Shown: positions 1-10,408, counted from the stretch's first letter. The stretch is DNA of 39,309 bases from Ideonella sp. MAG2 (GCA_004359425.1 PTEU01000002.1:779137-818445), one strand, 5' to 3'. A program made the numbers and translations. The notes: generated by a model from the letters alone, not told the origin.

Positions 1-44
1 ATCCAGGCGGATTGAGCCTCCGCCCCTTCAGCCCGCAACCGCCC

Positions 45-1586
45 ATGCCCCCGCCCACCACGTCGTCCACCCTGGTGGAAAACTCCGCCGTTGAGCTGCG
101 CCGTATGATCGGTGCGCGCGAGCTGTCGCCCGTGGAACTGCTGGAGGCCTGCATCGCCCGCATCCAGCAGCTCAACCCCTTCGTTAACGCCGTAACGGCC
201 ACCTGCTTTGAGCGCGCGCAAGCCGAGGCTCGTGCCGCCGAACAAGCTGTGATGCGGGGCGACGCGCTGGGCTTGTTGCACGGCCTGCCGCTGGGCGTGA
301 AAGACCTGGAGCCCACCCAGGGCCTGCTCTCTACCCTGGGCACGCCGAGCCTGCGCAACAACGTGCCGTCGGCCGATATTGAACTGGTGGCCCGCCTGCG
401 CCGCGCAGGGGCCATCGTGGTGGGCAAAACCAATGTGCCCGAGATGGGCGCGGGTGCCAACAGCTTCAACCCGGTGTGGGGGGCCACCGGCAACCCATTC
501 AACCCCAACCTGAATGCGGGCGGCTCGTCGGGCGGCTCGGCAGCGGCCCTGGCGCTGGACATGCTGCCGCTGTGTACCGGCTCCGACACGGGCGGCTCAC
601 TGCGCATCCCGGCGGCCAAGTGTGGCGTGGTGGGCATGCGGCCCTCACCCGGCGTCATGCCCAGCGTGCGCAAAAGCCTGGGCTTCTCGCCCATCTCCGT
701 GGTGGGCCCCATGGGGCGCACAGTGGCTGACGCCTGCCTGCAAATGGCCGCCAGCGCCGGGCCGCACGCGGGCGACCCCTTGAGCTACCCGCTGGACGCC
801 CTGGCGTTTCAGCACCCACCCGCCGTGGAATTGTCGGGCCTGCGCGTGGCCTGGACGGAAGACTTTGGCCTGTGCGATGTGGACCCGGCTATCCGCCGGG
901 CGATGCGGGCCAAGATCGACAGCATGCGCCACCTGTTTGCCGCCTGTGACAAGGTGGACTTTGACCTGGGCGACGCCCACCGCTGCTTTGACGTGCTGCG
1001 TGCCGAGGCCTTTGTGGCGGGCATGCGCGCCACCTACGACAAAGACCCAAGCAGCTTAGGCCCCAACCCCCGCGCCAATTACGAAATGGGCGCATGCATG
1101 AGCCTGCTGGACGCCGCCTGGGCGCAGGCCGAGCAAACGCGCATCATCCAACGCTTTCAGCGCGTGTTTGACGGGTATGACCTGGTGCTGTCGCCCACCA
1201 CACCGGTGTCGCCCTTCCCCTGGACACAGCCGTACGCGGCGGTGGTCGATGGCCGCCAACAAGACAATTACTACCGCTGGCTGGCCCTGACCTATGTGGT
1301 CACGCTGACCACCCACCCAGCGCTGGCCTTGCCCTGCGGCGTCGACGAACACCAGATGCCCTTTGGCCTGCAAGTCGTGGGGCCGTTCCGGGGTGACTTG
1401 AAGCTGCTGGGTGCAGCCCAGGGCATGGAATTGGCCTTCGAAAAGCACCCCACGCTGCGCCGCCCTCGGCCCGATGTGGCCCACCTACAGCACGCCGTCC
1501 CGGCACTGGATTCCATCGTGACGGCCGCGCCAGACGACCGCTTTGCGCATGTGCCCAATGACGGGGTCACGGCGTCGGTGGTGTGA
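45..1586 (+). CDS. Amidase signature family amidase
   Basis: A cytoplasmic amidohydrolase of about 513 residues that should hydrolyse a carboxamide to acid and ammonia; the substrate cannot be read from sequence. The Ser-cisSer-Lys triad of the amidase signature family is visible: Lys in GVKD (about residue 86), the cis-Ser in GGSSGGS (about 161) and the nucleophilic Ser in SDTGGSLRIP (about 185). The length is normal for single-domain members and the frame is uninterrupted. A TTG at 12 in the same frame would add 11 residues; ATG at 45 is preferred because the extension is proline-rich and unlike the family. The gene lies at the window edge and its upstream neighbour is not visible. GatA is a homologue, but no gatB or gatC lies nearby, so a stand-alone amidase is more likely. 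Confidence 0.88.
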   Translation: MPPPTTSSTLVENSAVELRRMIGARELSPVELLEACIARIQQLNPFVNAVTATCFERAQAEARAAEQAVMRGDALGLLHGLPLGVKDLEPTQGLLSTLGTPSLRNNVPSADIELVARLRRAGAIVVGKTNVPEMGAGANSFNPVWGATGNPFNPNLNAGGSSGGSAAALALDMLPLCTGSDTGGSLRIPAAKCGVVGMRPSPGVMPSVRKSLGFSPISVVGPMGRTVADACLQMAASAGPHAGDPLSYPLDALAFQHPPAVELSGLRVAWTEDFGLCDVDPAIRRAMRAKIDSMRHLFAACDKVDFDLGDAHRCFDVLRAEAFVAGMRATYDKDPSSLGPNPRANYEMGACMSLLDAAWAQAEQTRIIQRFQRVFDGYDLVLSPTTPVSPFPWTQPYAAVVDGRQQDNYYRWLALTYVVTLTTHPALALPCGVDEHQMPFGLQVVGPFRGDLKLLGAAQGMELAFEKHPTLRRPRPDVAHLQHAVPALDSIVTAAPDDRFAHVPNDGVTASVV

Positions 1587-1902
1587 GGGCCAAGAAGACT
1601 CTTGGGTATCAACCTTGCCCGTTTCAGGCGTTTCGCCATCATGGCGCGGTGGCCTGTCCCCGGGTGCCCGTCGCTCTGCTGCGAGGGTCTGGCTCCAGTG
1701 GCCCCAAACGGCATGTCGGGCGGCGGAAGTTCGTCAAATTCCTCCGCCGCCTATTCGGGCTGGGCATGGCGGCCATTGACCTGGACCCCATGACTCGACG
1801 GGTACAGTGGCCCCACCAACTCCAGCGCAAGCGATACCCTTCGCGTGAGTTCAATCACCAGCACCAATCCCCTCGCCGACTTCGATTCGAATCAGGATAG
1901 CC
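1587..1902. other. Gene-free stretch between amidase and acetyltransferase
   Basis: About 316 bases with no recognisable gene. The one structure seen is a perfect 9-base inverted repeat, GGCGGCGGA at 1719-1727 and its complement at 1743-1751, with a 15-base loop. No T-run follows it, so it is not a clear terminator. Short open frames cross the stretch but resemble nothing known. Confidence 0.4.
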
Positions 1903-2298
1903 ATGCACATTCGCCCCATTCAAGCAGCCGAAGTAGAAGCCGCCAGAAGACTGCTTCAGCAAAGCAATTGGGGTCCTCGCGTTGAGGACCCTGCCGTGTT
2001 TGCCGAGCTTCTACAACGATCACAAATCACTTTGGTCGCCGTGGAAGGTGAAGAGGTCATAGGCTTTTTACGCGCCATCACGGATGGCATCTTCAACGGC
2101 TACATCTCGATGGTGGTGGTGGCTGAAGCCCATCGAGGTCGCGGCATCGGCACCGCATTGGTCCAAGCTGCAATGGGCGACAACACCGAGATGACCTGGG
2201 TGCTGCGCGCTGGGCGAGACGGCGTGTCGGCTTTCTACGAAAAGCTCGGCTTCAGCCGCTCTGAGGTGGCGATGGAGCGGACGAGAAAGCGAGTGTGA
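1903..2298 (+). CDS. GNAT family N-acetyltransferase
   Basis: A 131-residue protein with a single Gcn5-related acetyltransferase fold. Such enzymes move an acetyl group from acetyl-CoA to an amine on a small molecule or protein. The acetyl-CoA pyrophosphate loop is clear as [10 protein letters not shown] (about residues 81-90), after a beta-4 strand with MVVV, and a C-terminal FYEKLGF motif typical of the family is present. The substrate is not predictable. The stop overlaps the ATG of the next acetyltransferase (TGATG), so the two are probably translated together. The gene is intact and of normal length. Confidence 0.85.
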   Translation: MHIRPIQAAEVEAARRLLQQSNWGPRVEDPAVFAELLQRSQITLVAVEGEEVIGFLRAITDGIFNGYISMVVVAEAHRGRGIGTALVQAAMGDNTEMTWVLRAGRDGVSAFYEKLGFSRSEVAMERTRKRV

Positions 2299-2855
2299 TG
2301 TTGCCAACCCTTAGACATGGCGCTGCCGTAACGATGTCGGCTGTCGCACCCACCATGCGTCTTGAGCAGGCCTTCATGGCCATGTTGAACGACTTCGACG
2401 CACACGACCCCGACAACGGCGCGTTCTATGCCCCAGCCCGCCAAGACTTCGCTGCATATGTGCAGCAACTCCTGGACGAGGAAGCTGGCCTTCATCTGCC
2501 CGAGGGCTTCGTGCCTTGCTCACACCGATGGCTGGTGACGGATGCCGGCCAAGTGGTGGGCGTGACCCGACTGCGCCACCACATCGACACGCCCTTCCTT
2601 GTCAACAACGGCGGACACATCGGCTATGACGTAGCGCCCTCCCAAAGACGCCGAGGCTTCGGGCACTTTGCACTGGCTGCCGCGCTGGGCGAGGCCCGCA
2701 AGCTGGGCCTCGCCCGCGTGCTGCTGTATGCGGCTGAAGACAACAATCCGTCGCGATCCACCATCGTCCGCGCCGGTGGCGAGCTTGAGAGTGTCAGCTA
2801 CTCGGAGTTTTGGAAAGAGAATCTCTGCAAGTACTGGGTGCCTACCAGGGGATGA
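2298..2855 (+). CDS. GNAT family N-acetyltransferase, COG3981-like
   Basis: A 185-residue predicted acetyltransferase of the subgroup with an N-terminal extension before the GNAT core. The core shows a strand ending GHIGYDVAPSQRRRGFG (about residues 108-124), which holds the acetyl-CoA binding loop, then NNPSRSTIVRAGGELES, a hallmark of COG3981-type proteins where Asn and Ser follow the pantetheine site. ATG at 2298 overlaps the preceding stop; GTG at 2295 and in-frame ATGs at 2334 and 2355 are alternatives. Translational coupling to the upstream acetyltransferase is likely. Function beyond acetyl transfer is unknown. Confidence 0.83.
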   Translation: MLPTLRHGAAVTMSAVAPTMRLEQAFMAMLNDFDAHDPDNGAFYAPARQDFAAYVQQLLDEEAGLHLPEGFVPCSHRWLVTDAGQVVGVTRLRHHIDTPFLVNNGGHIGYDVAPSQRRRGFGHFALAAALGEARKLGLARVLLYAAEDNNPSRSTIVRAGGELESVSYSEFWKENLCKYWVPTRG

Positions 2856-2924
2856 GCGCAGAGGCGCTTGTGGCATGACTCACCGGAGAGCCCAAGCACC
2901 CTGCGGACGAGTGGTCATGCAGGG

Positions 2925-4220
2925 TTAAGCGTCTACAAACGCCTTTGGATAGGCCCGTTGGTACCAGCCCTCAATCTCATGGTGCTCCAGCGCCACGAAG
3001 GCTTTGTAGCCGGGCACGGCCATCAGGGCCAAGGAGGCCAGCGCGCCGATCAGGCCGAAGCTGATATAGACGGCGGACACGCTCCATTGCAGCAGGGCGA
3101 GGCCAGCCAGCGCAGGACCCAGGGTGGCGGCGAGCTTGGTGGTCATGATGGCGCCAGCGGTCATGCGGGCGCGGAAGGCCACGGGCCTGGCCAGCATGCG
3201 GTGGGTCATGCCCACCAACACCATGGCCGCATTGCACAGGCCCGCCACCGCAAAGGCCAACACCATCAGTACCGGCTCGCTGGCCCAGCCGGCCAGCGCC
3301 AAAGCCAGGCCTTGCACCAAGGCGGCGGTGATGCGCGTGGCATAACGGCCTTGCCAAGCCACCCAATGCTTGGCCAGCCACAGCGAGCCCAGCAACATGC
3401 CCAAGGAAAGTGCCGCCTCGCACAGGCCCAACCACAAGGCCGACAGGCCCAGCGACTGCACTTTAAGCGGCACCAGCAGCGTAAAGGTCGGAAAGAGGAA
3501 CACCCAGGACACCGCGTTGACCAAGGTCCAGCCGCGCTCCACGGGCACGGCCCAGTTGGCCCGCACGCCGGCACGCATATCGGCCCACCACTGAGCACGC
3601 GTGACGGGCTGCTTGTGCTGCACGCCAATGACGGGGAGCTGCCGCGCCAAGAGGGCGGCGGCCACCAGCAAGCCGCAATACATCCACAAGGTCAGCGCCG
3701 TGCTGGTGGCTGCCAAGACCATGCCACCCAAAACCGGGCCCACCATGCGGCCCAAGGCCTGGGCGGTTTGCTGGCGCAGCAGCGCCTCGGCCATGCGGGT
3801 GGGTGGCACCAGCTCGGCCACAAAGCTGGCCGAGGTCGGGGCGATGACCGCCATCGCTAACACAGGCACCACTTCAAAACTCAGCAAGACCCACAACTGG
3901 TAATGGCCCAGTGTGGCCAAGCTCGCCGTGCCCGCCGCCGCCAGGGCAAACGCCGCCAAACCCCAGGCAATGAGCCGCCGCTTTTCAAAGCGGTCACCCA
4001 AGGGCGAGAGCAGCGGAATGGCCAGGAATGACACCGCCGAGACCACCACGCCATAAGTGGCCAGGTCGGCCGCGCCGCCTTCATGCACGATCCACCAAGG
4101 GATGACCACCGGCCCGACCATCAGCGCCAGCACCATCAGCGCGTCGCTCCAAAGCAAGCGGGCGAAGGCAGGTGGGAGGGGGGAGTTGTGAGGCACAGGT
4201 TCGAAGTAAGGCGGGCGCAT
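2925..4220 (-). CDS. MFS transporter (putative exporter)
   Basis: A 431-residue inner-membrane protein with about 12 hydrophobic segments and the length of a standard major facilitator. The loop between helices 2 and 3 reads SPLGDRFEKRRLI, a recognisable form of the MFS motif A (G-x-x-x-D-R-x-G-R-R). The N-terminal half also has a conserved LGRMVGPVLGG segment. These features fit the MFS_3 / enterobactin-exporter-like group, so export of a small molecule is the best guess; the substrate is unknown. The frame is open back to 4304, but the ATG at 4220 starts a protein of usual MFS shape and is preferred. It is divergent from the toxin-antitoxin pair. Confidence 0.85.
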   Translation of the reverse strand: MRPPYFEPVPHNSPLPPAFARLLWSDALMVLALMVGPVVIPWWIVHEGGAADLATYGVVVSAVSFLAIPLLSPLGDRFEKRRLIAWGLAAFALAAAGTASLATLGHYQLWVLLSFEVVPVLAMAVIAPTSASFVAELVPPTRMAEALLRQQTAQALGRMVGPVLGGMVLAATSTALTLWMYCGLLVAAALLARQLPVIGVQHKQPVTRAQWWADMRAGVRANWAVPVERGWTLVNAVSWVFLFPTFTLLVPLKVQSLGLSALWLGLCEAALSLGMLLGSLWLAKHWVAWQGRYATRITAALVQGLALALAGWASEPVLMVLAFAVAGLCNAAMVLVGMTHRMLARPVAFRARMTAGAIMTTKLAATLGPALAGLALLQWSVSAVYISFGLIGALASLALMAVPGYKAFVALEHHEIEGWYQRAYPKAFVDA

Positions 4221-4306
4221 CAGGATAGCGGCATTTGGGCCTGTGTCCTCTTGCGGGGCCGCCTGCCAAGCGCTACAGTGATGCATCGCAAATGCAACGC
4301 ACACCC

Positions 4307-4579
4307 ATGAAAACCGCCACGTTTCCGTCCCTGCGCGTTGATACCGCCCTGCGTGAGGCCGCCGAAGGCGTGTTGCAAGAGGGTGAATCGCTCAGCAGCT
4401 TGATCGAAACCGCCGTCAGAGAGACCATCTACCGAAGGCAAGCCCAAGCGGCCTTCATCGCGCGGGGGCTGCAAGCACGTGAAGAAGCTCGAAGCAGCGG
4501 CGTCTATTTCGAAGCGGCGGATGTTCACCAAGCCCTGCAGGACCGTTTGGACGCCCGGCGCAAAAAGGTGCTGGGATGA
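4307..4579 (+). CDS. YlcI/YnfO-like antitoxin of a RelE/ParE-type pair
   Basis: A 90-residue protein that starts with a short beta strand followed by two helices (LRVDTALREAAEGVLQEGES, then LSSLIETAVRETI), the layout of ribbon-helix-helix DNA-binding antitoxins. The C-terminal half is charged and includes FIARGLQAREEAR, common in this family, and is expected to bind and neutralise the toxin. The stop overlaps the toxin ATG by four bases (ATGA), the usual arrangement for toxin-antitoxin pairs. ATG at 4307 is used; ATG at 4292 would add five residues. Autoregulation of its own promoter is known for the family and assumed here. Confidence 0.82.
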   Translation: MKTATFPSLRVDTALREAAEGVLQEGESLSSLIETAVRETIYRRQAQAAFIARGLQAREEARSSGVYFEAADVHQALQDRLDARRKKVLG

Positions 4580-4896
4580 AGGGCCCCTTTGCGGTGCGCT
4601 ACAGCGCCGCAGCGCGGGACGATCTCTTCCGCCTCTACGACTTCTTGCTGGATCGGGCCCAGACGGTTGAGGACTTCGACGCTGCCCAGTCCACCATCGA
4701 CGCCTTGCGCAGAGAGGTGGAGCAGCACTTGAGCCATCACCCCTTCATCTGCCGCAAGGTTGGAGATAACCCATTTTTAAGGGAACTCATCATCCCGTTT
4801 CGGCGCGGTGGCTATGTCGCCTTGTTCGAGGTTGAAGACGCGCACACCGTGACGATCTTGGCGCTGCGGCATCAGCGCGAGGATGACTATCACTGA
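4576..4896 (+). CDS. RelE/ParE family toxin
   Basis: A 106-residue toxin of the RelE/ParE superfamily. The N-terminus (VRYSAAARDDLFRLYDFL) is the typical first strand and helix pair of ParE-like proteins, and the C-terminal RELIIPFRRGGYVALFEV followed by VTILALRHQRE is the central sheet and final strand. ParE members poison DNA gyrase and RelE members cut mRNA in the ribosome; sequence alone does not decide, but the ParE-like N-terminus favours the first. It overlaps the antitoxin by four bases and ends eight bases before the convergent methyltransferase gene. It appears intact. Confidence 0.83.
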   Translation: MKGPFAVRYSAAARDDLFRLYDFLLDRAQTVEDFDAAQSTIDALRREVEQHLSHHPFICRKVGDNPFLRELIIPFRRGGYVALFEVEDAHTVTILALRHQREDDYH

Positions 4897-4903
4897 ACGC
4901 CTC

Positions 4904-6346
4904 TCACTGCGCCCCGTCTTCTCCACCCTTGCGGTTACCCCCCGCCACCATGTCAAAGCGGAACATGCGGCACTCGATGGCGCCGTTCCATAGGGGCACG
5001 CGGCGGCTTTCTTTGAGGCGCATCAGGCTGGGGAGTTTGGGCTCGGGCGTCAGCACCCAGGCGGTCCAGCCGGTGTAGTGCTTTTTCCAGTGGGCAGCCA
5101 GGCGGGCGTAGAAGTCGCTGGCGTCTGCGGCGCCTTCAAAGGCTTCGCCGCCGTCTTGGCGCGGAGCGGGTTGCCGCTCTCGGGCATAGCGGCTGTCATT
5201 GCGGCCATCGTAGCGATCGCCATAACGGTCATCTTCACGGGGCGCGTAGCCTTGTGAGCCCTGGCCTTGCCCCTTGGGCGCAATGCGCTCGCCGTAAGGC
5301 GGGTTCATCAGCAAGGTGCCGCGCTCGGCCGGGCAGGGGCGTTGCAGGGCGTCGGCGGTTTTGAACTCGATGGCTCGGGCCACCCCGGCGCGCTCGGCAT
5401 TGCGGGTGGCAAAGTCGGTCATGCGGAAGCTGACATCACCGGCCCAGATGGGCACGGCGGGCGCATGGATGGCGTCTTGGGCTTGCTCACGCAAATGGCG
5501 CCAAGCAGGGAGGTGCTCGCGGAAGGGCAGCAGGCGCTCAAACGCGAAAGTGCGGTTCAGGCCGGGGGCGATGCCGCAGGCCACTTGGGCGGCTTCGATG
5601 GCAATGGTGCCGGCACCGCAGCAGGGGTCGAGCAGGCCGCCGTCTTGCTCGCGGCCGTGCCAGCCCGCTGCGGCCAGCATGGCAGCGGCCAGGGTTTCTT
5701 TGAGCGGGGCCTCGCCTTTGACCTCGCGCCAACCGCGTTTGAACAAGGCCTCGCCCGAAAGGTCCACACTCAGCGTGGCGTGCTCGGGCCCCAGGTGCAG
5801 CACCAGGGACAAATCGGGTCGGTAGGTGTCCACGCTGGGGCGCTCGCCGCACAGATCTCGCAGGTGGTCGCAGACCGCGTCTTTGATGCGCAGCGACGCA
5901 AAGTTCAAGCTGCGCAGCGGCGAGCGGTAGGCCGAGGTGTCCACGCGCAGGGTTTGGCGCGGGGTGATCCAGGCCTCCCAGCGCACACCGCGGGCGATGT
6001 CGTAGAGATGGTGCTCGTCTTCGTAGCGGCCCGAGGCCACTTGCCACAGCACGCGCTGGGCCAGGCGGCTGCCCAGGTTCAGGCACATGGCGGTCTCAAT
6101 GGCCGCGCTGGCGGGTGGGTCGATGTAGACACCGCCCCGGCTGGTTTCGATGACCATGCCTGGGGGCAACAGGCGGGCGCACTCCTCGGCTAACAGGGCT
6201 TCCACGCCCGCCGCACAGGGCAGGAACAGCGAGCCGCCCGGGGGCGGCTCGACGCGCTCTGGGCGGTAAGAGCCGGGTGCGTTGGCCTCGCGGGGAATGC
6301 GGCGGGGGCCACCGGGCGGGCGCGAGTTTGGCGAAGGAGCGGTCAT
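4904..6346 (-). CDS. RlmL-like 23S rRNA (guanine-N2) methyltransferase, THUMP domain
   Basis: A 480-residue SAM-dependent methyltransferase expected to form N2-methylguanosine in 23S rRNA (RlmL/YcbY N-terminal type, G2445 in E. coli). It has an N-terminal THUMP-type RNA-binding region, then a Rossmann methyltransferase with SAM motif LLDPCCGAGTIAIEAA (about residues 235-250) and catalytic NPPYGERI (about 348-355). It lacks the second methyltransferase (RlmK) found in gamma-proteobacterial fusions, as is usual in betaproteobacteria. Between NPPY and the last beta strands lies an unusual low-complexity insert of about 50 residues rich in Arg, Asp, Gly, Tyr and Gln (about 356-408). ATG at 6346 is chosen; the frame is open to 6403. 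Confidence 0.83.
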   Translation of the reverse strand: MTAPSPNSRPPGGPRRIPREANAPGSYRPERVEPPPGGSLFLPCAAGVEALLAEECARLLPPGMVIETSRGGVYIDPPASAAIETAMCLNLGSRLAQRVLWQVASGRYEDEHHLYDIARGVRWEAWITPRQTLRVDTSAYRSPLRSLNFASLRIKDAVCDHLRDLCGERPSVDTYRPDLSLVLHLGPEHATLSVDLSGEALFKRGWREVKGEAPLKETLAAAMLAAAGWHGREQDGGLLDPCCGAGTIAIEAAQVACGIAPGLNRTFAFERLLPFREHLPAWRHLREQAQDAIHAPAVPIWAGDVSFRMTDFATRNAERAGVARAIEFKTADALQRPCPAERGTLLMNPPYGERIAPKGQGQGSQGYAPREDDRYGDRYDGRNDSRYARERQPAPRQDGGEAFEGAADASDFYARLAAHWKKHYTGWTAWVLTPEPKLPSLMRLKESRRVPLWNGAIECRMFRFDMVAGGNRKGGEDGAQ

Positions 6347-6418
6347 GGGAAGTTGGGCGAGAGGCTGGGAGTTCTTCGGCCGTGGCCGAAAGGGGTGCCA
6401 CAACGCGCCCGCTTGAGG

Positions 6419-6460
6419 TGCAAAGCACAGCCATAGCCCGTGCTATGGCGAGCATTTGCA
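6419..6460. repeat. Stem-loop repeat between rlmL-like gene and rpoN
   Basis: A nested inverted repeat in the 116-173 base gap. The inner stem is GCCATAGC (6430-6437) and GCTATGGC (6442-6449) with loop CCGT. An outer TGCAAA (6419-6424) pairs with TTTGCA (6455-6460), separated by five unpaired positions on each side. No T-run follows on either strand, so it looks more like a dispersed palindromic repeat or an mRNA stabiliser than a rho-independent terminator. Confidence 0.5.
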
Positions 6461-6519
6461 ACGATGAGCGGGGGTGTTTTGGCGACCAAGGCGGGCATGG
6501 ACGAGGGACTCCCAGCCTC

Positions 6520-7884
<1,365 letters not shown>

Positions 7885-7885
7885 G

Positions 7886-8650
7886 TCACATGCGGAAGTG
7901 TTCACCAAGGTACACGCGGCGCACGTCCGGGTTCTCGATGATCACGTCGGGGGTGCCTTCAGCCAGCACCGCACCTTCGCTGATGATGTAGGCGCGGTCG
8001 CAAATGCCCAGGGTCTCGCGCACGTTGTGGTCGGTGATCAGCACGCCAATGCCGCGTGCCTTGAGAAAGCCGATGATGCGTTGGATCTCGATCACCGCAA
8101 TTGGGTCCACGCCGGCGAAGGGCTCGTCCAACAAGATGAAGCGCGGCTGGGTGGCCAAGGCGCGGGCAATCTCCACACGCCGCCGCTCACCGCCCGACAA
8201 AGCCGGGGCGGGGGACTCGCGCAGGCTGGTGAGGCTCAGGTCATTCAACAAGCCATCCAACTGGGCTTGGATGGTCTGGGCCGAGAGCGCGCGGCCATCT
8301 GGCCCCACTTGAAGCTCCAGCACCGCGCGGATGTTTTCATCCACCGTCAGCTTGCGAAAAATCGAGGCCTCTTGCGGCAGGTACGACAGGCCCAAGCGCG
8401 AGCGCTGGTGAATGGGCATGCGGTGCACCGGCGTGCCGTCAATGTGGATGGTTCCGGCATCACAGCGCACCAAGCCCACCACCATGTAGAAGGTGGTGGT
8501 CTTGCCGGCACCATTGGGGCCTAGCAAGCCGATGACCTCACCGGCACCCACTTCGAGGTGCACATTACGTACCACCGTGCGGGCGCCATAACTCTTCTTC
8601 AGCCCCTCGGCCCGCAAGAGGCTGGGGGCTGCGTTGGGCGCTGTGCTCAT
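7886..8650 (-). CDS. lptB: LPS export ABC transporter ATP-binding protein LptB
   Basis: The 254-residue ATPase of the LptB2FG complex on the inner face of the inner membrane; it powers lipopolysaccharide extraction and transport along the Lpt bridge. Walker A (GPNGAGKTT), Q-loop region (YLPQEASIF), signature [16 protein letters not shown], Walker B ([12 protein letters not shown]) and the switch His ([10 protein letters not shown]) are all present. [18 protein letters not shown] is characteristic of LptB rather than of amino-acid transport ATPases. Its ATG overlaps the lptA stop by four bases, so lptA and lptB are translationally coupled. It is expected to be essential, and it is intact. Confidence 0.95.
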   Translation of the reverse strand: MSTAPNAAPSLLRAEGLKKSYGARTVVRNVHLEVGAGEVIGLLGPNGAGKTTTFYMVVGLVRCDAGTIHIDGTPVHRMPIHQRSRLGLSYLPQEASIFRKLTVDENIRAVLELQVGPDGRALSAQTIQAQLDGLLNDLSLTSLRESPAPALSGGERRRVEIARALATQPRFILLDEPFAGVDPIAVIEIQRIIGFLKARGIGVLITDHNVRETLGICDRAYIISEGAVLAEGTPDVIIENPDVRRVYLGEHFRM

Positions 8651-9243
8651 CGTCCGGCCCCAGAGGCTGCGCTGGCCGCAGGCTCGGCGGCGGGGGTCTC
8701 ACGCGGCACAAACACCAAGCGGGCCTTGCCCGGGGTGCCGGCCGTCGTGGTGCCGCCTTCAAAGGTGATGGTGTCAGCGCGCTGGTCGTAAACAATGGTG
8801 GAGGCGGTGGCCTCGTCGGAGGCCGCCCCGGCGCGCAGCAAACGCAGCTTGGCGTTGCCGATCAAGCGCACACGCTCGGAGGCGCCGTCGTATTCAATCC
8901 GGTCGGCTTGGCCTTCGATGAACTCTTCAACCTTGTCGCGCTTTTGGCGGAACACCGCCAAACGGCCCGACCCCGCCTGCGCCGTGGCCAGGTAGCGCCC
9001 CGCAGCATCTTCTTTGATCTCCATGCGGTCGGCGCGGATCAGCAAAGTGCCCTGGCTGACCGAGACATTGCCCTGCAGCGTGGTGGTCTTCTTGGCCAAG
9101 TCCACCGACACGGCCTTTTGGTTGTCGCTCTCCACCACCAGGGGCTTGGTACGGTCGGCCTTTTCAGCCCAGGCCGAGCCCGCAGCGGCGGTCAAAACGG
9201 CCAAGGCCAGCAGCAGGCGAGAGGAGGGGCGGGTCATGAACAT
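8647..9243 (-). CDS. lptA: Lipopolysaccharide transport periplasmic protein LptA
   Basis: A periplasmic protein (198 residues before processing) that forms the bridge carrying LPS between inner and outer membrane. A clear signal peptide covers about residues 1-26 ([18 protein letters not shown], cleavage after AWA). The OstA/LptA beta-jellyroll repeats follow ([36 protein letters not shown]). The C-terminal 20 residues are Ala/Pro-rich and probably disordered. ATG at 9243 or 9237 are both possible. lptC, which usually sits directly upstream, is not in the window; the upstream neighbour is instead the divergent broken ureD. Confidence 0.92.
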   Translation of the reverse strand: MFMTRPSSRLLLALAVLTAAAGSAWAEKADRTKPLVVESDNQKAVSVDLAKKTTTLQGNVSVSQGTLLIRADRMEIKEDAAGRYLATAQAGSGRLAVFRQKRDKVEEFIEGQADRIEYDGASERVRLIGNAKLRLLRAGAASDEATASTIVYDQRADTITFEGGTTTAGTPGKARLVFVPRETPAAEPAASAASGAGR

Positions 9244-9337
9244 GAGTACGGCACGAAAGTTGCATGGGATTCTAATGGCCTAAGCTCTCTCAGCCCACTA
9301 TCTTCACAGATTGCCCTTTGCCTACCGCCCGACCCCC

Positions 9338-9930
9338 ATGCCTTGGCTCGCCACCCTCGACCTGCGCTACACCCTCGACGCCCAGGGCCGCACCATCAGC
9401 CAAGAGCAGCACAGCGGCCCCATGCGGGTGCTCAAGCGGCTCTACCCCGAAGGACCGGACTCACCATGCACCTGGCCCCCGGTGCCCGCCTCTTGGGCTG
9501 GGACGTGCTGGCCCTGGGCCTGCCCGCCGCCGAGCAGCCCTTTGACCACGGTGAGCTGAGCCAACACCTGCACTGGCCCGGCGTTTGGCTGGAGCAAGGC
9601 CACATCGACGCCCAAGACCATGCCCTGATGCTCGGCCCCACCGGCTTAGGGGGCCACAGCACCCTGGGCACCCTGTGGCTGGCCAGCGGCAGCCCCTGGA
9701 CAGACGCCGAGCGTGAGACCTTGCTAGACGCCGCGCGCAGCGTGCTGGCCAGCGCGCCGCATGCCAGCCTGCTGTGCGGCGCCACCTCGCCCGACCCGCG
9801 CCTCATCGTGCTGCGCGCCTTGGCGCATCAGGTCGAGCCCCTGATGAACGCGCTGCGCGCGGTGCGCCTGGCTTGGCGGCCTCTGGCCCTAGGGCGGGCG
9901 GCGGTGGAGCCGAGAGTGTGGCGGATGTGA
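9338..9930 (+). pseudogene. ureD: Urease accessory protein UreD, internal deletion with frameshift
   Basis: UreD binds apo-urease and the UreF-UreG complex during nickel insertion. The first 40 or so residues match UreD (WLATLDLRYTLDAQGR, then GPMRVLKRLYPEG) and end near 9468. Directly after, in another frame, comes the UreD C-terminal half, from LAPGARLLGWDVLALGLPAAE to EPRVWRM and a stop at 9928-9930. About 90 residues between are gone, including the part that normally follows with CHHVLVHPPGGLVGGD (recalled from family members). The remaining coding length is about 196 residues against about 280 normal. The gene also lies 7 kb from ureA, separated by a toxin-antitoxin pair and the urt operon, whereas ureD is normally next to ureA. 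It cannot yield full-length UreD as it stands. Confidence 0.85.
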
Positions 9931-9994
9931 GAGGCCACCGAGCCCGGCGCATCTCCGCTAGCATGGCGGGCAAGACAACCCACCCCCACCCCGC

Positions 9995-10408
9995 GTGAGC
10001 CCATTGACCGACGCCACCCGTGCCGCCCTGCTGCAACAACTGCAAGCCCAAGTACCAGGGCTGATGGCCGTTTACGCCTTTGGCAGCCGCATCACCGGGC
10101 AGGCCGGGCCAGACAGCGACCTGGACTTGGCGGTGTTGGTGGCGGGCTATGCCGACCCCGTGGCGCTCTGGCGCCTCGCGGACCCGCTGGCAGACTTGGC
10201 GGCTAGCCCCGTCGATGTGTTGGACCTGCGTGCCGCCTCGACGGTGATGCAATATCAAGTCATCACCACGGGAGAGCGCTGGTGGGCCGCCGACATGCAG
10301 GCCGATCTGTTCGAAGCCGCCATCCTCAGCGAGAAAACCGAGCTGGACACCGCACGTGCTGGCCTGCTGAAAGACATTCAACAAAGCGGAGTGGTCTATG
10401 GCCGATGA
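9995..10408 (+). CDS. mntA: MntA-type nucleotidyltransferase antitoxin
   Basis: A 137-residue minimal nucleotidyltransferase. The hallmark GSRITGQAGPDSDLDLAVL (about residues 31-49) holds the GS motif and the D-x-D pair that bind metal and nucleotide. Proteins of this type paired with HEPN toxins transfer AMP from ATP to a Tyr of the toxin and so silence it. The start is GTG at 9995 and the frame overlaps the next gene by 11 bases, which fixes the pairing with the HEPN protein. It lies between the broken ureD and the convergent urt operon. Confidence 0.88.
   Translation: MSPLTDATRAALLQQLQAQVPGLMAVYAFGSRITGQAGPDSDLDLAVLVAGYADPVALWRLADPLADLAASPVDVLDLRAASTVMQYQVITTGERWWAADMQADLFEAAILSEKTELDTARAGLLKDIQQSGVVYGR

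Noticed and set aside
1583..1900. Open frame of 105 codons after the amidase gene
   Set aside because: No ribosome site, biased composition and no family similarity; treated as non-coding.
2868..3860. Long plus-strand open frame of 330 codons
   Set aside because: It is antisense to the MFS transporter gene, is rich in His, Gln and Gly, and shows no family similarity; it reflects high GC codon bias.
5267..6193. Plus-strand open frame of 308 codons
   Set aside because: It lies opposite the RlmL-like gene, which has clear motifs; the opposite frame has none.
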